Below are positions 12,601 to 23,027 of a DNA stretch of 64,000 nucleotides, piece by piece. Every line of letters begins with the position of its first letter. Position 1 is the stretch's first letter. Source of the stretch: Phoronis australis (Eukaryota > Phoronida > Phoronidae). The translations under genes and the position numbers were made by a program. The notes beneath the pieces were generated by a model. The model did no database searches, was not told the DNA's origin, and saw only the letters and a program-made list of their open reading frames with translations. The stretch is taken from positions 270,127-334,126 of the forward strand of contig NMRA01000436.1 of assembly GCA_002633005.1 (NCBI GenBank), read 5' to 3'.

Positions 12601-15600
12601 CTTGCTCAAAACGCTAACCTGTTTTTTTTGTTGACTTCAACAGAGAAAGAGGAAAGAAAATTGATGAAGCAATGGCAAGAGTAGACCGGAAAGCAACAGT
12701 TCTCAGAGCTGCGCGTACGGTTATGGAGCAGTTCAGGAAGTACGACCGTGACGACAGCAGCACCATAAGTATGGATGAGCTTAATGACCTAATAACCAAG
12801 GTGCGTTGGGCTGATTGTTCTATAGTGATTATACCCACCGAAATGTTTTGGCGCTATGCAAGGTTGCCTTTAAACACACAAATGGGTGTGTGCATTATGA
12901 GCTGATTTGGACGTTTGTTGTAATTTATTGCTCAAAGAATGAATCTCTATGTTGACAAGTTTTCAGCTTGAACCAAACACAGAAGACGAACTTTTGGGGA
13001 ATGAACCAATTTATGCTTACTTTGCATAGGTGAACTTCCAAGCAATGGAATGTCCAAATGTTGCTTCGCTCTGTTAATCATTGAAAAACCAACGTCATCT
13101 TCATTTAGCAGTCCTGCGTGCTTTTCTCAGGACTGGAAACGAGTGTAGTGAAGAAAACATACGTCTCTTTCTAGAACAGGTCATCGCTGCGAAAACGCGC
13201 TTGTGGCCCTGTCGAATCCTTCAATGGGAAAGTGTACACAAACCACATGCTGTCACCCCTCTTCGTCCGCCAGGTGTCGGCTGCTGTTTTTAAATGCACT
13301 TGATGGGAAATTTCCTGACATTTGCTGTCAGAGATGGAACGACATGAACGAATTTTCAGACGGATCCGACCACCGCTGTGCCCCCTGGTGACAATTATAG
13401 GTTTTAACGTTTGTCCGATATTCGGAACTTTTCAGAATTCCTTGGGGGATTTTAATACAGTTTTGCAAATATGTTTATACTTCAAACTTTGTTCACGAAA
13501 ACTGTCGGGGTTTGCAATATTCCACATTGTCTAACAAGATAGCTTACACGCACCTTCATCCTCGGGGAACGTAAAATGTGAAATATATAACGTGAAAGGA
13601 AAAAATGTTGAACCACCTCAGTGGCGGATCTAGGATATCACAAGGGGGGGGCAACATTTTTGTACGGCTGTAAGCATTTGCGCAAACGGTTCTTAACAAA
13701 TTTGTTGTTAAAATAGTCTTCAAATGCCCAAAAGACCAAATGCGTTTTTCGTGTTGGCAATAATGACGGGATTGCTTTGACAAAGAGAGAATTATGAGTT
13801 TCTGAGTGATTCACTGAGGCTTCGATTAAAATTCACATCTTACCAGCAGTTTTTGTTTTTTCATCGTCACTCAGGCTCCATTTTCTTTAAAAATGAAGTA
13901 ATTTTTTTCATTGCACAGTGGAGCAGACGACGGAAACGGAGTCGTAGTGCGCAGCGCCACTGCCGGTCGCCTGGGATATCGCGGGAGGGCCTATACTTAG
14001 CCATAGTTTCGTTACGAATGCGCCGTGTTCCGAATTTGACACTTGAAACTGGATATGAGACCCCNCCTAAATCCGCCTATGCACCTTCAACTGCGTGTTT
14101 ACTCCTTATTCAGGTTAAAACTGAGGTTACAAAGCTTTCGCTCTAACAGAGTCTCCGGCCAAGCATGAAAAGTTCCCACAATTCATAGTCCTTTCATTCA
14201 CTGAGTCGCCATTATATTGAGTCAACAAGCTGTGTATAGCATAGAAAGAAGACGCGTAAAACGACGACAAAAACGTAGTTTTGATCATAAGGGAGTTGTA
14301 AGTCTACACACACGCGGTCGTTCATAATGTACGACGAATGCACCGAGTGGCCGCACGGCGTCTGTAGAGTGTCTGCCACTTTGTTTTAACGAACACTGCA
14401 AGTTGTGGAAAGTGATAAATCCTCACTCAAATTTATTCCTGACATCGATAATCTGACATTGCGCTGTTTCGATCTTCCTTTAACCACAGATTTCTATTCT
14501 CCATTTCGTAGTTGGTTTCTTAATATTTCAGTATCCCGTGTGGTTCATACAGTATGCTGTGTACCACAGTTCACTGTTGATCTACTGACTGGAGGCCTTC
14601 AAACCCGAATTAAACAATTAAAACCACGTTTCAGTGAAAATTAAGTTAATTACGCCCCTCAAGTTCAGCTGACATTGCAAATGATAGTTGAAATAATAAA
14701 CACGGCAATGCCATGTAATGATTATATCAACAAAAAACTAGTTTGCACTGAATAATTAATTGAAAACCTGGCTATTTTGACGAGCAGCGGCGTTTTCGGT
14801 CTTTTCTGGGCTCTAACAAATCGACTTAATTTGAAATTAGGAATATTTGCTCTCAATGACCGCTCGGTGGATTTCACTGAAATTTTCCGGCTTTAATAAT
14901 TATTCATCAATCTAAAAAATGCTTTAGTATTTTCATTTTCAACGCCTACTTTTCGCATACGGGAGGACTATTACGATTTCATTTTTCACAAAAGTACTAT
15001 TCGCTTTGCAAGTTCATTTTGGCAAAGAAATGAAACTTTATGTACATGTAAAATGTAAAATTTTTAAACGCGTTCTTGAGGTAAATCGTAAAGTTTCGTT
15101 TTAAAAAGTGTTTCATTTAAATCAACTGAGGGGTTATATTGCTGTAGATGTAGTTTTACTGAAATGAAATTTTGATTTAAAAATGGAAACGGAATAATAA
15201 TAACAATGCATGTAGATACAAAATATATATTTATAATTCCTGATATTTTTTCTTTCAGAAAATATATATGTTGACAAGTTGGCGTAGATTGCTTTTTGTC
15301 ATGAGTTAAAACGGAGATCACTTTCAAATAGTTCTGAGGTAACCTGAAGGAGGCGCTACCGCCTTCTCGTGTTCAGATGGAATTAAGTATTTTGTGCCTC
15401 CTAATGACCGTGTTTACTGATTTCAAATCTGTTTTTTGACGTCCGGCCAAACCACTCTAAGAATAATTGTGGAAATTGGAATATGTGTTGCTACTGGGAG
15501 GAGGTCGGGCGCTGATGATATTTGGACGTCTCCACCTAATGTGGCGCCTAATATAGCAGCAGTTTATATGTTATCGAATATTTATACAAAGTACATGTAT

Positions 15601-18600
15601 GTTTGTGCGTTATGCCGTCATCCCTCGTTCATCCATCCACCAAGGCGTCGTCTGCTGCTGTGTCTACAAAACCATCTGTTGATGTTCGTGAAATTATGCA
15701 GACCTGTTGCTATTATAAACGGAACGGCTATTTTTTATTATTTTCCATATTTATTTCTTTAGGACCTCACTAGGTGGTCATCTTTTAACACCTGATTACA
15801 TTCAGGACAGCACCAAGGGATACCACGTGACTACCTTGTTGCACAGAATTGGGGCAGGTGTACTGTTGGCAACCTAGTTTTTGTTTCTTATTTCAGAATC
15901 TATTGAGTTCTTTGATGTAGTCTACCTTTGTGATATTTGCATACGCGGACCACTTGGGGGAGCGCGACTGCCGTTGATTTATTCTCGGCAGATCGGAATA
16001 CTGTGGCGCCACCTTGTAGTAGCAATAGTCTGTACCCGGCTCGATATAAATCCAGGGGCTTGATGTCTCCACGTAGTTTTACTTAGGAGATTCTAATAAG
16101 AAGAACATGGCTGGGGTTCATTTTGATTAGATCTGCCTAATTTGCTGCTCCTTGTGGTACAGTGTAAATGGCGTTTCTTTGAGCCTGCCTCAGTATCTAC
16201 CAAGTTATTTGACGAATGTTTATGGGATTTGGCAAACTTATGTATTGTTAAATTGGAAAGGGAACAACTGACTTAGGTTTTAAACATGTGTGACTTGTAC
16301 CATTTTGCAATGTTGTTTGTCAAAACACCTACAAAACTCTTCGATAGATCTTCTTGAAATTTGACTTATGAACACGACTACCGAATGTGCCCCGCAACCA
16401 TATAAATATTTTAAACTGTGAACGCCTCTTGTATTGTCACCGTTTGACATTCACACGGCGCACGCATGCTGCTGTATGTGTCAACACCTCTCATTGCTCC
16501 AACTTTGTTATGTCTCTGACGGCATGAATGTCTCTCCATGTATCCGTTTCGTGAAACTTTTCTCTCTAAACTTAGACCGAAATCAAGCTAACTTAGGACA
16601 AAAATGTCTTAGCCCGGTGCCATGAAATTTCCCTTAAGACAAAAATTATGACTGAGAGGCTAAGCTACAGTAAGATTGAACGTTTGCAAGCTACGGAGTA
16701 GGCTCAACATTGCACTTTTGGTCTAAGTGACCAGAATTTGCGACTCTTTTTACAATAAATTTTGAAGAACAACTTTCGTTGATACATTTCCCTGTCTAAT
16801 GTTCCTAAATAATGTCAAATCGAATACGGTCTGTTTCGGTTCGAGAACCGGCGAAGCGACCTACACACGCAGAGACAATGTAGTGCGACTCACATGCACA
16901 TGTGAAATGTTTTCAGCCATTCCAGAGTTTTTGCACGAAAACGAGACACCAACTGTATCCAAAATATTGAAAATAAATCTCGCGTTTCCAGGCCAATATG
17001 ATTCTTGAAACCATATTTCACATACTGCTTCGCTTAATTTTGTAAATTTGCAACATGTGCCAAAAGCGTACTTCGTATGTTCACTTAGGTCAAACACCTG
17101 ACTTAATTTCCATCTAAGTTCAAATCAAAGACCAAAAACGTTCCTTGGTCTCATTAAATGGTCTTTTCTGAATTTTCATTTTGGGCTTAACTTAGACAAA
17201 CTTTTAGTCTGAAGACATAAGTCTAAAGTCATTTTTAATGAAACGCGCCACAGATCTAGTCATTCGTTTCATATATGTTTGGGCAAATGCAACCTGTCAC
17301 AACCATAACAAAAAAGATCAGGCGTCTACCTTATTGGGCACCAACGAGATTTCGAACTTCAGTTGGCGACTCTCGTAAAACAACAGACCTGGGCCCGGTC
17401 TCTAATCTTTGTACTCGAAACGAACTCGAAACTATTTTTGGCAATTTCTCTGCTCCTTTTGTGCGAACTTAAGATAATTGGTTATCAGACTGTGCTCGAA
17501 TACATTATAGTTAATGCATAGGAGTTTCTAATTCAGGTTTGCCCTTGAAGACCTTTATATTCGTGCTACAAACTAGAGTAAAAACTCGAAATTTCGAGTT
17601 CAAACTCGAACTTATTGCTTTAATATTGGGTTTACAAACTGTGAACTAAGGGCAATAAATTATCTACGTAAGTTATTGTGTACTCGAGCATAGAACAATA
17701 AACACTTATCTTGAGTTCGCCCAAAAGTAGAGTAGAAAATGCCAAACCTAATTTCGAGTTCCATTTCGAGTAAAAACATTGGAGACCGGGCCCTGGTTGC
17801 AAAAATATGTCCAAGTTATGATGGACTCATCCAAACGAACAACCGAAGTTGAAAAGGTACATACATTGGTTTACCCATTTGTCAACAGGCGGATCCGGAA
17901 ACTCGAGAAGCATTGGGTACATTGTTCGGCGCGAACTTCACGTTTGACGTCATCAGCAAAGAAGTTGACAAGGACGGAAATGGCGAGGTACAGTGTAACC
18001 AATAGACAATTTTAGTACTTAAGGTTTTGTGAGACACTGAAAAGTGTGAAGCTTTGGCCAAGTTCGGAACATGGCTGATGGAATTTACACGAAACTTACA
18101 GATACTATGCTTTATACATTTACATTCTACTCCACCATGCGGTCAACAATTGTTTATTAAAATCTTCCACTTCTGCCTGAGAGGCTATCATAGTAGGACT
18201 TACATGTCTATGGTTTTTATGATAAAAAATCAAAGTCGCATAAAACGAAACCAAAACTATAATTCAGATACCTGTAACACCGTTTTATAATTGTCTTGAA
18301 CGTAATTTGGTCACGCTATTGATCCTGCTGTTTTGTCATGAATGTAAGTTTCTTTTTTGAGTGATTTTTCTAACACGCTGTCACGTGGCCTGATTAGCGA
18401 CAGACTGGTATCAAGTCAAAAATCAAATTGTGCTGAATTTCTTCGTTTATAAAATATGACATTTGCTGGGTAGATATTTGGCTGAATACACAAACCTCCA
18501 CGCGCTCAAGGACGCTGAACGATTGTTTATGTCTACAATCCAGCGTTTTTAGAAGATCGCTAGAAAGTGTTTCTAGAGTTATCAAGTGACTAGGCATTAA

Positions 18601-20024
18601 ACCATGCTTTCTGACAAAAATGTTGATATGGGTCACTTGCTGTTGAAAATTGGTAAATGTGTCCCTACTGGGAAGAGCATGGTTGGGTAGTTTCAGGACA
18701 GTTTGATTACTGTGGCGCCCCCTAGTGGCAGTTTGCTTTTGTGCATCCGCATTTGTTTCTTTATGCAGTGTCATTGTGAAATTTGGCTAATGTAATTCTA
18801 TGAACGGGACAACAGATGACTACGGTTGGACGTATCTGCTTACTATTAGCATTATAGTATTTAGTGGACATGTTTGAAATAGGAATCATCCCGTGTACTG
18901 TATCTGCTTGTGCTCTATGCGAGGCACGAGGTGGGCTGATATCGACGCTCAGCGTTGCTCTTGTATAAATGACAATTTATGAAAATCAAAACATTTTTTG
19001 ACAGAAAGCAGTTATTTTATGCCGTCTTCCATGAATCTTTACTAAGAAATTTGGACTCTTGAAAAATCGTGTGATGTGGCTTTATTCTGATTTCAGATAA
19101 GCTTTGCAGAGTTCGTTAATTATCTTGAGAGAAAAGAAAATATCGGATTTAACGAATTTGCCAAGGGCGTTGCCACTCTTGAGATCTCGACATTGGCACA
19201 GTTCATCTCTGGCATAATTAATACGTGGCAAGTTAACAATGCCAGCAACTTACTGGGCGTAAGTGTTTGTCACTTGTCAATTTAGTGCTTTTATTGCCGA
19301 TGTGAAAACAAACAACATCGGGTGTCAAAACTTATGTTTGGTCAAGGCGATTTACATCTTTAGTTAGTTAACTTTTACTTGACTACGATTTTGTTAAATA
19401 ATCAACCATTGACAAGTAAACCTTACAAAACTGTGAACCAAAAAAATAAAATTAAATCCGGTCCATTCGTTGGTGTACATTCTGTTTTTCCTCAAAGACA
19501 CTTCGGATGACATCGCAATCAGCTCCCGGACCGATGAAAACTTAAAAAGTCAAAAGCCTAACTGCTCAAGATTGCTCACTTGGTCGGTCTTGGTTTCAGG
19601 CACATGCCATAAACCGTACTATAGGAGTGTTTACTGATTACATCAAAGCACTGGATGTCCACATGGAGCAACAAGACCTTGAATATCTTCATAAGGTATG
19701 AGTTGACTGCAAGTACACGTTGATGAATTAATCATTGTTTTACGTTATGTTAATATGTTACTACGGGTGGCTAGGTTTATTTATTTGTGTATTGAAAATC
19801 AACAGGCGTTCAGGTACATGCCCTATGCCTTCATTCAGTTTCTGCTCAATGAATGTGAAATTCCTGTTGCGATCATGTCATGCATACTGGTCTCAAGTGG
19901 CACAGAGTTTTCATGCGCATGTTTGTTAAGTGATTTGATTTTATGTTCACAGTTGGGCAAGATTGCCACGGTTGCGTTTCTGCGAGAACGCGTGCAGGAG
20001 ATGGAACGTACGCAGTCTGGATAA
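3690..20024 (+). CDS. Patatin-like phospholipase with C-terminal EF-hands (5' end missing)
   Basis: The exons read 3690-3834, 5295-5431, 5845-5980, 9223-9321, 9601-9704, 10121-10215, 12644-12800, 17889-17987, 19097-19258, 19600-19695 and 19953-20024 (stop). All phases agree and give 433 residues. The visible part begins with the nucleophile elbow G-A-S-G-G (Ser at visible residue 18). The catalytic-dyad Asp is in V-D-G-G (residue 159). T-N near residue 107 and the A-V-R-x-S-x-S-I-P block are also typical of patatins. The second half has two canonical EF-hand loops, D-R-D-D-S-S-T-I-S-M-D-E (273-284) and D-K-D-G-N-G-E-I-S-F-A-E (318-329). Patatins hydrolyse acyl chains of phospholipids or neutral lipids. 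The EF-hands suggest calcium control, which is inference. The glycine-rich oxyanion exon is not seen in the window, so the true start is unknown. Confidence 0.9.
3835..5294 (+). other. Intron with CTCF-core repeat fragments and a 43-base duplication
   Basis: First readable intron of the patatin-like gene. It contains fragments of the dispersed ~150-base repeat (cactagtggcag at 4601-4612, with the flanking block that includes catgaaatttggcaaac at about 4550-4566). A 43-base direct duplication lies at about 4983-5071. Open frames here look accidental. Confidence 0.6.
4983..5071. repeat. Two-copy 43-base direct repeat
   Basis: The block starting atttaatttgcactcc occurs at 4983 and again at 5026, with one visible mismatch (tcaaattt against ttaaattt). 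This is a recent tandem duplication inside an intron. Confidence 0.9.
6001..7969. mobile_element. Decayed THAP-type DNA transposon with terminal inverted repeats
   Basis: The 17-base word aatagcggagttgcaac at 6003-6019 is repeated in perfect inverted form at 7951-7967, bounding about 2 kb. Just inside the left end, on the plus strand, is a broken THAP zinc-finger reading (listed separately). THAP domains are the DNA-binding domain of P-element and Kolobok type transposases. No intact transposase is present, so this is a dead copy. Its left end lies about 20 bases from the 5' splice site at 5981. Confidence 0.7.
6117..6340 (+). pseudogene. Broken THAP zinc-finger domain
   Basis: On the plus strand the frame gives C-V-P-G-C-Y-N-N, then F-P-K-D-Q-E-L-R, a W, then I-G-R, then F-F-P-T-S and H-K-V-C. 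This order matches the THAP C2CH signature with its conserved F-P-K, W and P residues. Three or more stop codons interrupt the frame, so it is a relic. Confidence 0.75.
10216..12643 (+). other. Intron with dispersed ~150-base repeat units and a single-N join
   Basis: Intron of the patatin-like gene. It is made largely of the dispersed repeat family: the word ccgtcatctttgtcc near 10781-10795, cccctagtggcag at 11123-11135, cccctagtgccaat near 11387-11400, and recurrent blocks like ctaccaaattctttgatgg. A single N at 11949 joins two blocks that share about 240 bases (11461 onward and 11950 onward). Confidence 0.65.
11461..12189. repeat. About 240-base duplicated block on both sides of an N join
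   Basis: The sequence starting ggattaaaccaggctccg at 11461 recurs at 11950, immediately after the single N at 11949. It is almost identical for about 240 bases and then diverges after ggcacatgtgtt. This looks like two haplotype or repeat copies placed side by side by the assembler. A true duplication cannot be excluded. Confidence 0.7.
13619..14091. mobile_element. Small non-autonomous element with ggcggatct...ggggg ends
   Basis: The left end reads agtggcggatctagg followed by a G run (about 13620-13655). The right end is the inverse, a C run followed by taaatccgcctatgcacc (about 14061-14084). Such ends are common on small non-autonomous DNA elements in animal genomes. The single N at 14065 lies inside the terminal C run. 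Confidence 0.55.
17391..17793. mobile_element. Foldback (MITE-like) element with gggcccggtctc ends
   Basis: gggcccggtctc at 17391 and its exact inverse gagaccgggccc at 17782-17793 bound 403 bases. The inversion continues inward imperfectly (tactcgaaac against tttcgagta), and the centre contains the palindrome ctcgaaatttcgag. There is no coding capacity. It ends 95 bases before the EF-hand exon at 17889. Confidence 0.75.
17988..19096 (+). other. Intron with a perfect CTCF-like core
   Basis: Intron of the patatin-like gene. At 18714-18731 it contains ggcgccccctagtggcag, the inverse of the CTCF consensus core. This sits within a dispersed repeat unit. Confidence 0.6.
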
Positions 20025-20230
20025 GGTTAACATCGTCCTTGGTGAATCCACGTGAGGAGTATAAGCTAGATGTTTACATCTAAACCTTTACACGCTATCA
20101 GAATACTGAATGTGCCGTAGTGCGTTGTTTGATTTGTGCTAAGGCTGATTCATGGCGAATCCTTTATATTTAATGCAAAATTATTTGAACGCAACATCCT
20201 TAATTTAAATAATTTAAATAAAAAATTACC
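20025..20230 (+). terminator. 3' UTR and poly(A) signal of the patatin-like gene
   Basis: After the stop at 20022-20024 the sequence becomes AT-rich, and an AATAAA hexamer lies at about 20217-20222 (ttaaataaaaaatt). This is the likely cleavage signal, giving a 3' UTR of about 200 bases. Confidence 0.6.
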
Positions 20231-22864
20231 ATTTACACACAAGGATATTGGTTTCTTCTAGTTTTCCACTACCTTCTCAGTCTTAGTACACTTTAAAAGT
20301 GACCAGTTGCCCTCCAACACGAAGAAAGTTGGATTTCACAATGAGTCAGTCCCTTCAGTAGGAACGCACCATATCTTGGTATATGCGCGTGACTCGCTCG
20401 TAGCTCTTACATACGCACATGCGCATTAAAACTTTCTGCTCGCGGGAAGAGTTACATTTAGTCATTGTTGTATATTAACTTCGTTGAAAACACGACAAAA
20501 CTTTTTGTTTGAAAGCTTGACACTAAGTTGCTGGTAGTGTCGAAACAATCTCCCTTCTTCAGGTGTGCAGCTATATAACATAACACCGTGAGACATACAG
20601 TTGTACATGTAACAGACAAATTGTAAACACTCCCTATTTTTCGAGGCTGCATGTCTCATCATCAGTCGAAATAAACAGTGAAATACACGTGACAGAGGGA
20701 AGAGGGGCATACAAGCCGAGAGTGTGAATGCAATACACCGTAGGAAGCCCGCAACCCTATCGAAACAGAGCCAGCGTGCGGAATAACCCTAACATTTTTA
20801 TAGGCAGTATTCCAATTTTTGGAACGACTGATTTCAAAAGCCGTATATGACTTAATTGGCCGTGACAAAGGCTATATTTGCGACTGCCATACCTTTTATA
20901 CACGGTTTCAATGTTGCCCTTGTATTACTCATTTACAAGGAATTCAAAGTCCAATGCTTCGTTCTTGGAATCATCTGAGAGCCAAGAGTACTATTAGGCA
21001 CTCAATTCTTTCCTGAACATATTTTTCGAATCTCCTCGGAAAATAAAGAGACGGGGAAAATTTATCAGTTATTCATTTCAAATTTTATTTCAAACCTGTC
21101 ACCGAATCGAAGTGGGATAAATTAACTTGGTCGACGCAATGAGCTAGATACACGATCTAGCTCATTGGCCGGTGATACTCAGTCTTGAAAAGAAATCCAA
21201 CCTGTAATTTACCACTGAACTTCTGTTGTAAGATTCTAATGGTTTCAATTCCGTACATGTATCATCCCCAGACTTAATGGCACAAACCCTTACTTAAAGA
21301 AAATAGGTGCAAGTCAAGCGTCTTTGTGTTTTTTCTGTGAGCAACACGAAGAAACGATTCTACATTTGCGTTGGGAATGTTCACTTGCTCAGGATTTTGG
21401 AGGTGTTTAGAACATGGATGATAAATCAGTGCGATGTCACTCTGGAGTTAAATATTTCTACCGTCTTGTTTGGAGATCCAACCTCTAGATTGGAAGTTGT
21501 AAATTTAATTCTTTGCTTATCGAAATTTCATTTCTAAAGGCAATGACTGAAAAAGCGCAAGTCCATATTTCAGTCATTTTACGGGAGGTTGGTGATTACC
21601 ATAACCTGGAAAAAACATTTACTATAATAAATTGGCGGCTGATATTCCAGACATGGCGGTCTTGTTTTTTTGCCTAGCAATTAGCTTTTGTAGGCTTCAA
21701 TAATGTTTCTAATCTGTTTGATGTACTCTTTAAGATTTCATATTGCTGTACATATATTACTTGTTGAATTAATAAATGTTTACCTAAAAAAGTTGAGGAT
21801 GCCATTAATGGGTCAATAGGTGGCGCAACTTGTACTCGCCATGAGAAAGTGCGCAAGCAGACATTGCAGATTGGTGTGAGAGTTTGTTCGAAATTTTTGA
21901 TTTTTTGTACATGTGATATGAGGTATGTATCTTTCCTATGCGCTCGTAATATTTACTTCGATACCAAACCCGGTTTTGTCTGCCTCACTCCTGTAGTGAA
22001 TGTCTAAATCATTGCGGGAGTTTTGAAAACACTTGTTGAAAAACAAAATGTCTATAGTTAGGAGGGTTGAGACAATTAGTGTAGGCTGACCTGAGCCATG
22101 ACTCCTTTTACTGTTATATTAGTAAGTTATAAATAATTTAAGTAGGTCAGACAGTTTAGAATGTTTAATAAAATGTATTGTATACTACATCCATCTCGGT
22201 CTTTTAAGTTCGTGTCTCGTATACAAATTAAGAGGACTTGCTTCTATAGTTTTTTCTTGTTGTAAGAAATTATGATTGGTTAATGACACCCAAGACAATT
22301 TATTCAGACACAGGGGTGAAATTACCAAAATAAAACCAGCAGAGCATTTCTTTGTATAAAACTCAAGACTCACGGTGCGTGATATACGAAGCTGTTGTCA
22401 AAGCGTGAACTCAACTCTCCTACAGGGGGCGCTCGACTATTCTCAACATGCACGTGAGTTGACCCACTTAACAAACATCTTTCAACCACAACACATGAAG
22501 ATACATTGCAAGTTTTGGCGCCAGTTGGCTGTATCATTTTGTAGATTAATGATCAATCTTCAGTATAATTATAAGATCCGTACCTTTCATTCACAACTCA
22601 TGGGAATTTGAGCCACGAACAAAAAGTGGCCCCATACACCCTGGTCTCTCCTAAAATGGCTCCCTACCACGTGACCGGAAAATACTTGCGAGGGAATTGG
22701 ACGAGACCGACGTACTTGGCAGAGGATGCACATTTTGTCATTGAGCGGAGAGATCTGATGCCATATGATCAGTTACATGTACTATCTATTTCAGCAACAA
22801 TTGGCGGCAGAAGCGCGCATTATTTTATAGCTCGTTCGGCTCAGATTCAATGTCACTGATCGCC
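20231..22864. other. Intergenic region between convergent genes
   Basis: Lies between the end of the patatin-like gene and the end of the symporter gene. It holds a LINE relic at about 21230-21640. The remainder shows no gene I can support, and short open frames have no domain signature. Confidence 0.6.
21230..21640 (+). mobile_element. 3' remnant of a non-LTR retrotransposon (LINE)
   Basis: On the plus strand the frame near 21300-21400 reads C-F-F-C, then E-E-T-I-L-H-L, W-E-C. This is the zf-RVT zinc finger found at the end of many LINE reverse transcriptases. It is preceded by the typical T-N-P-Y-L-K-K-I-G. After a frameshift it continues with V-L-F-G-D and N-L-I-L-C-L-S-K, also typical of the tail. 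Stops and frameshifts show it is dead. Confidence 0.7.
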
Positions 22865-22870
22865 TTTATT
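22865..22870 (-). terminator. Poly(A) signal of the symporter gene
   Basis: The plus-strand word tttatt is AATAAA on the minus strand. It lies about 160 bases after the symporter stop codon, a normal distance for a 3' UTR end. Confidence 0.6.
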
Positions 22871-23027
22871 CTTGTCCAAATTGCCTACAATCAAGTTCGG
22901 GGAGAATTGAGCAAAGCAAGCCACAATGTCACATTAATCACACTGACGACAGCGAAATTAATTCACAGTGCTGTGTTTGCCGCGTGTACCAACTCTTCTT
23001 TGCTAGCATGTAGATTATGACTTGGTC

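Larger units (their letters stand above)
12801..17888 (+). other. Longest intron of the patatin-like gene, mostly repeats
   Basis: Contains an hAT-like foldback element (13619-14091), units of the dispersed repeat family near 13360-13400, 15600-15660, 15990-16020 and 16190-16420, a possible small inverted-repeat element at about 16610-17255, and a clear foldback element at 17391-17793. No additional exon is recognised. Confidence 0.6.
12644..19258 (+). other. EF-hand pair of the patatin-like protein
   Basis: Exon 12644-12800 encodes a helix followed by loop Y-D-R-D-D-S-S-T-I-S-M-D-E. Exons 17889-17987 and 19097-19258 together encode the second loop, split by an intron after the seventh loop position. 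Calcium-coordinating positions 1, 3, 5 and 12 (D, D, S or N, E) are occupied in both loops. The downstream helices L-N-D-L-I and F-V-N-Y-L fit EF-hand geometry. Confidence 0.9.
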
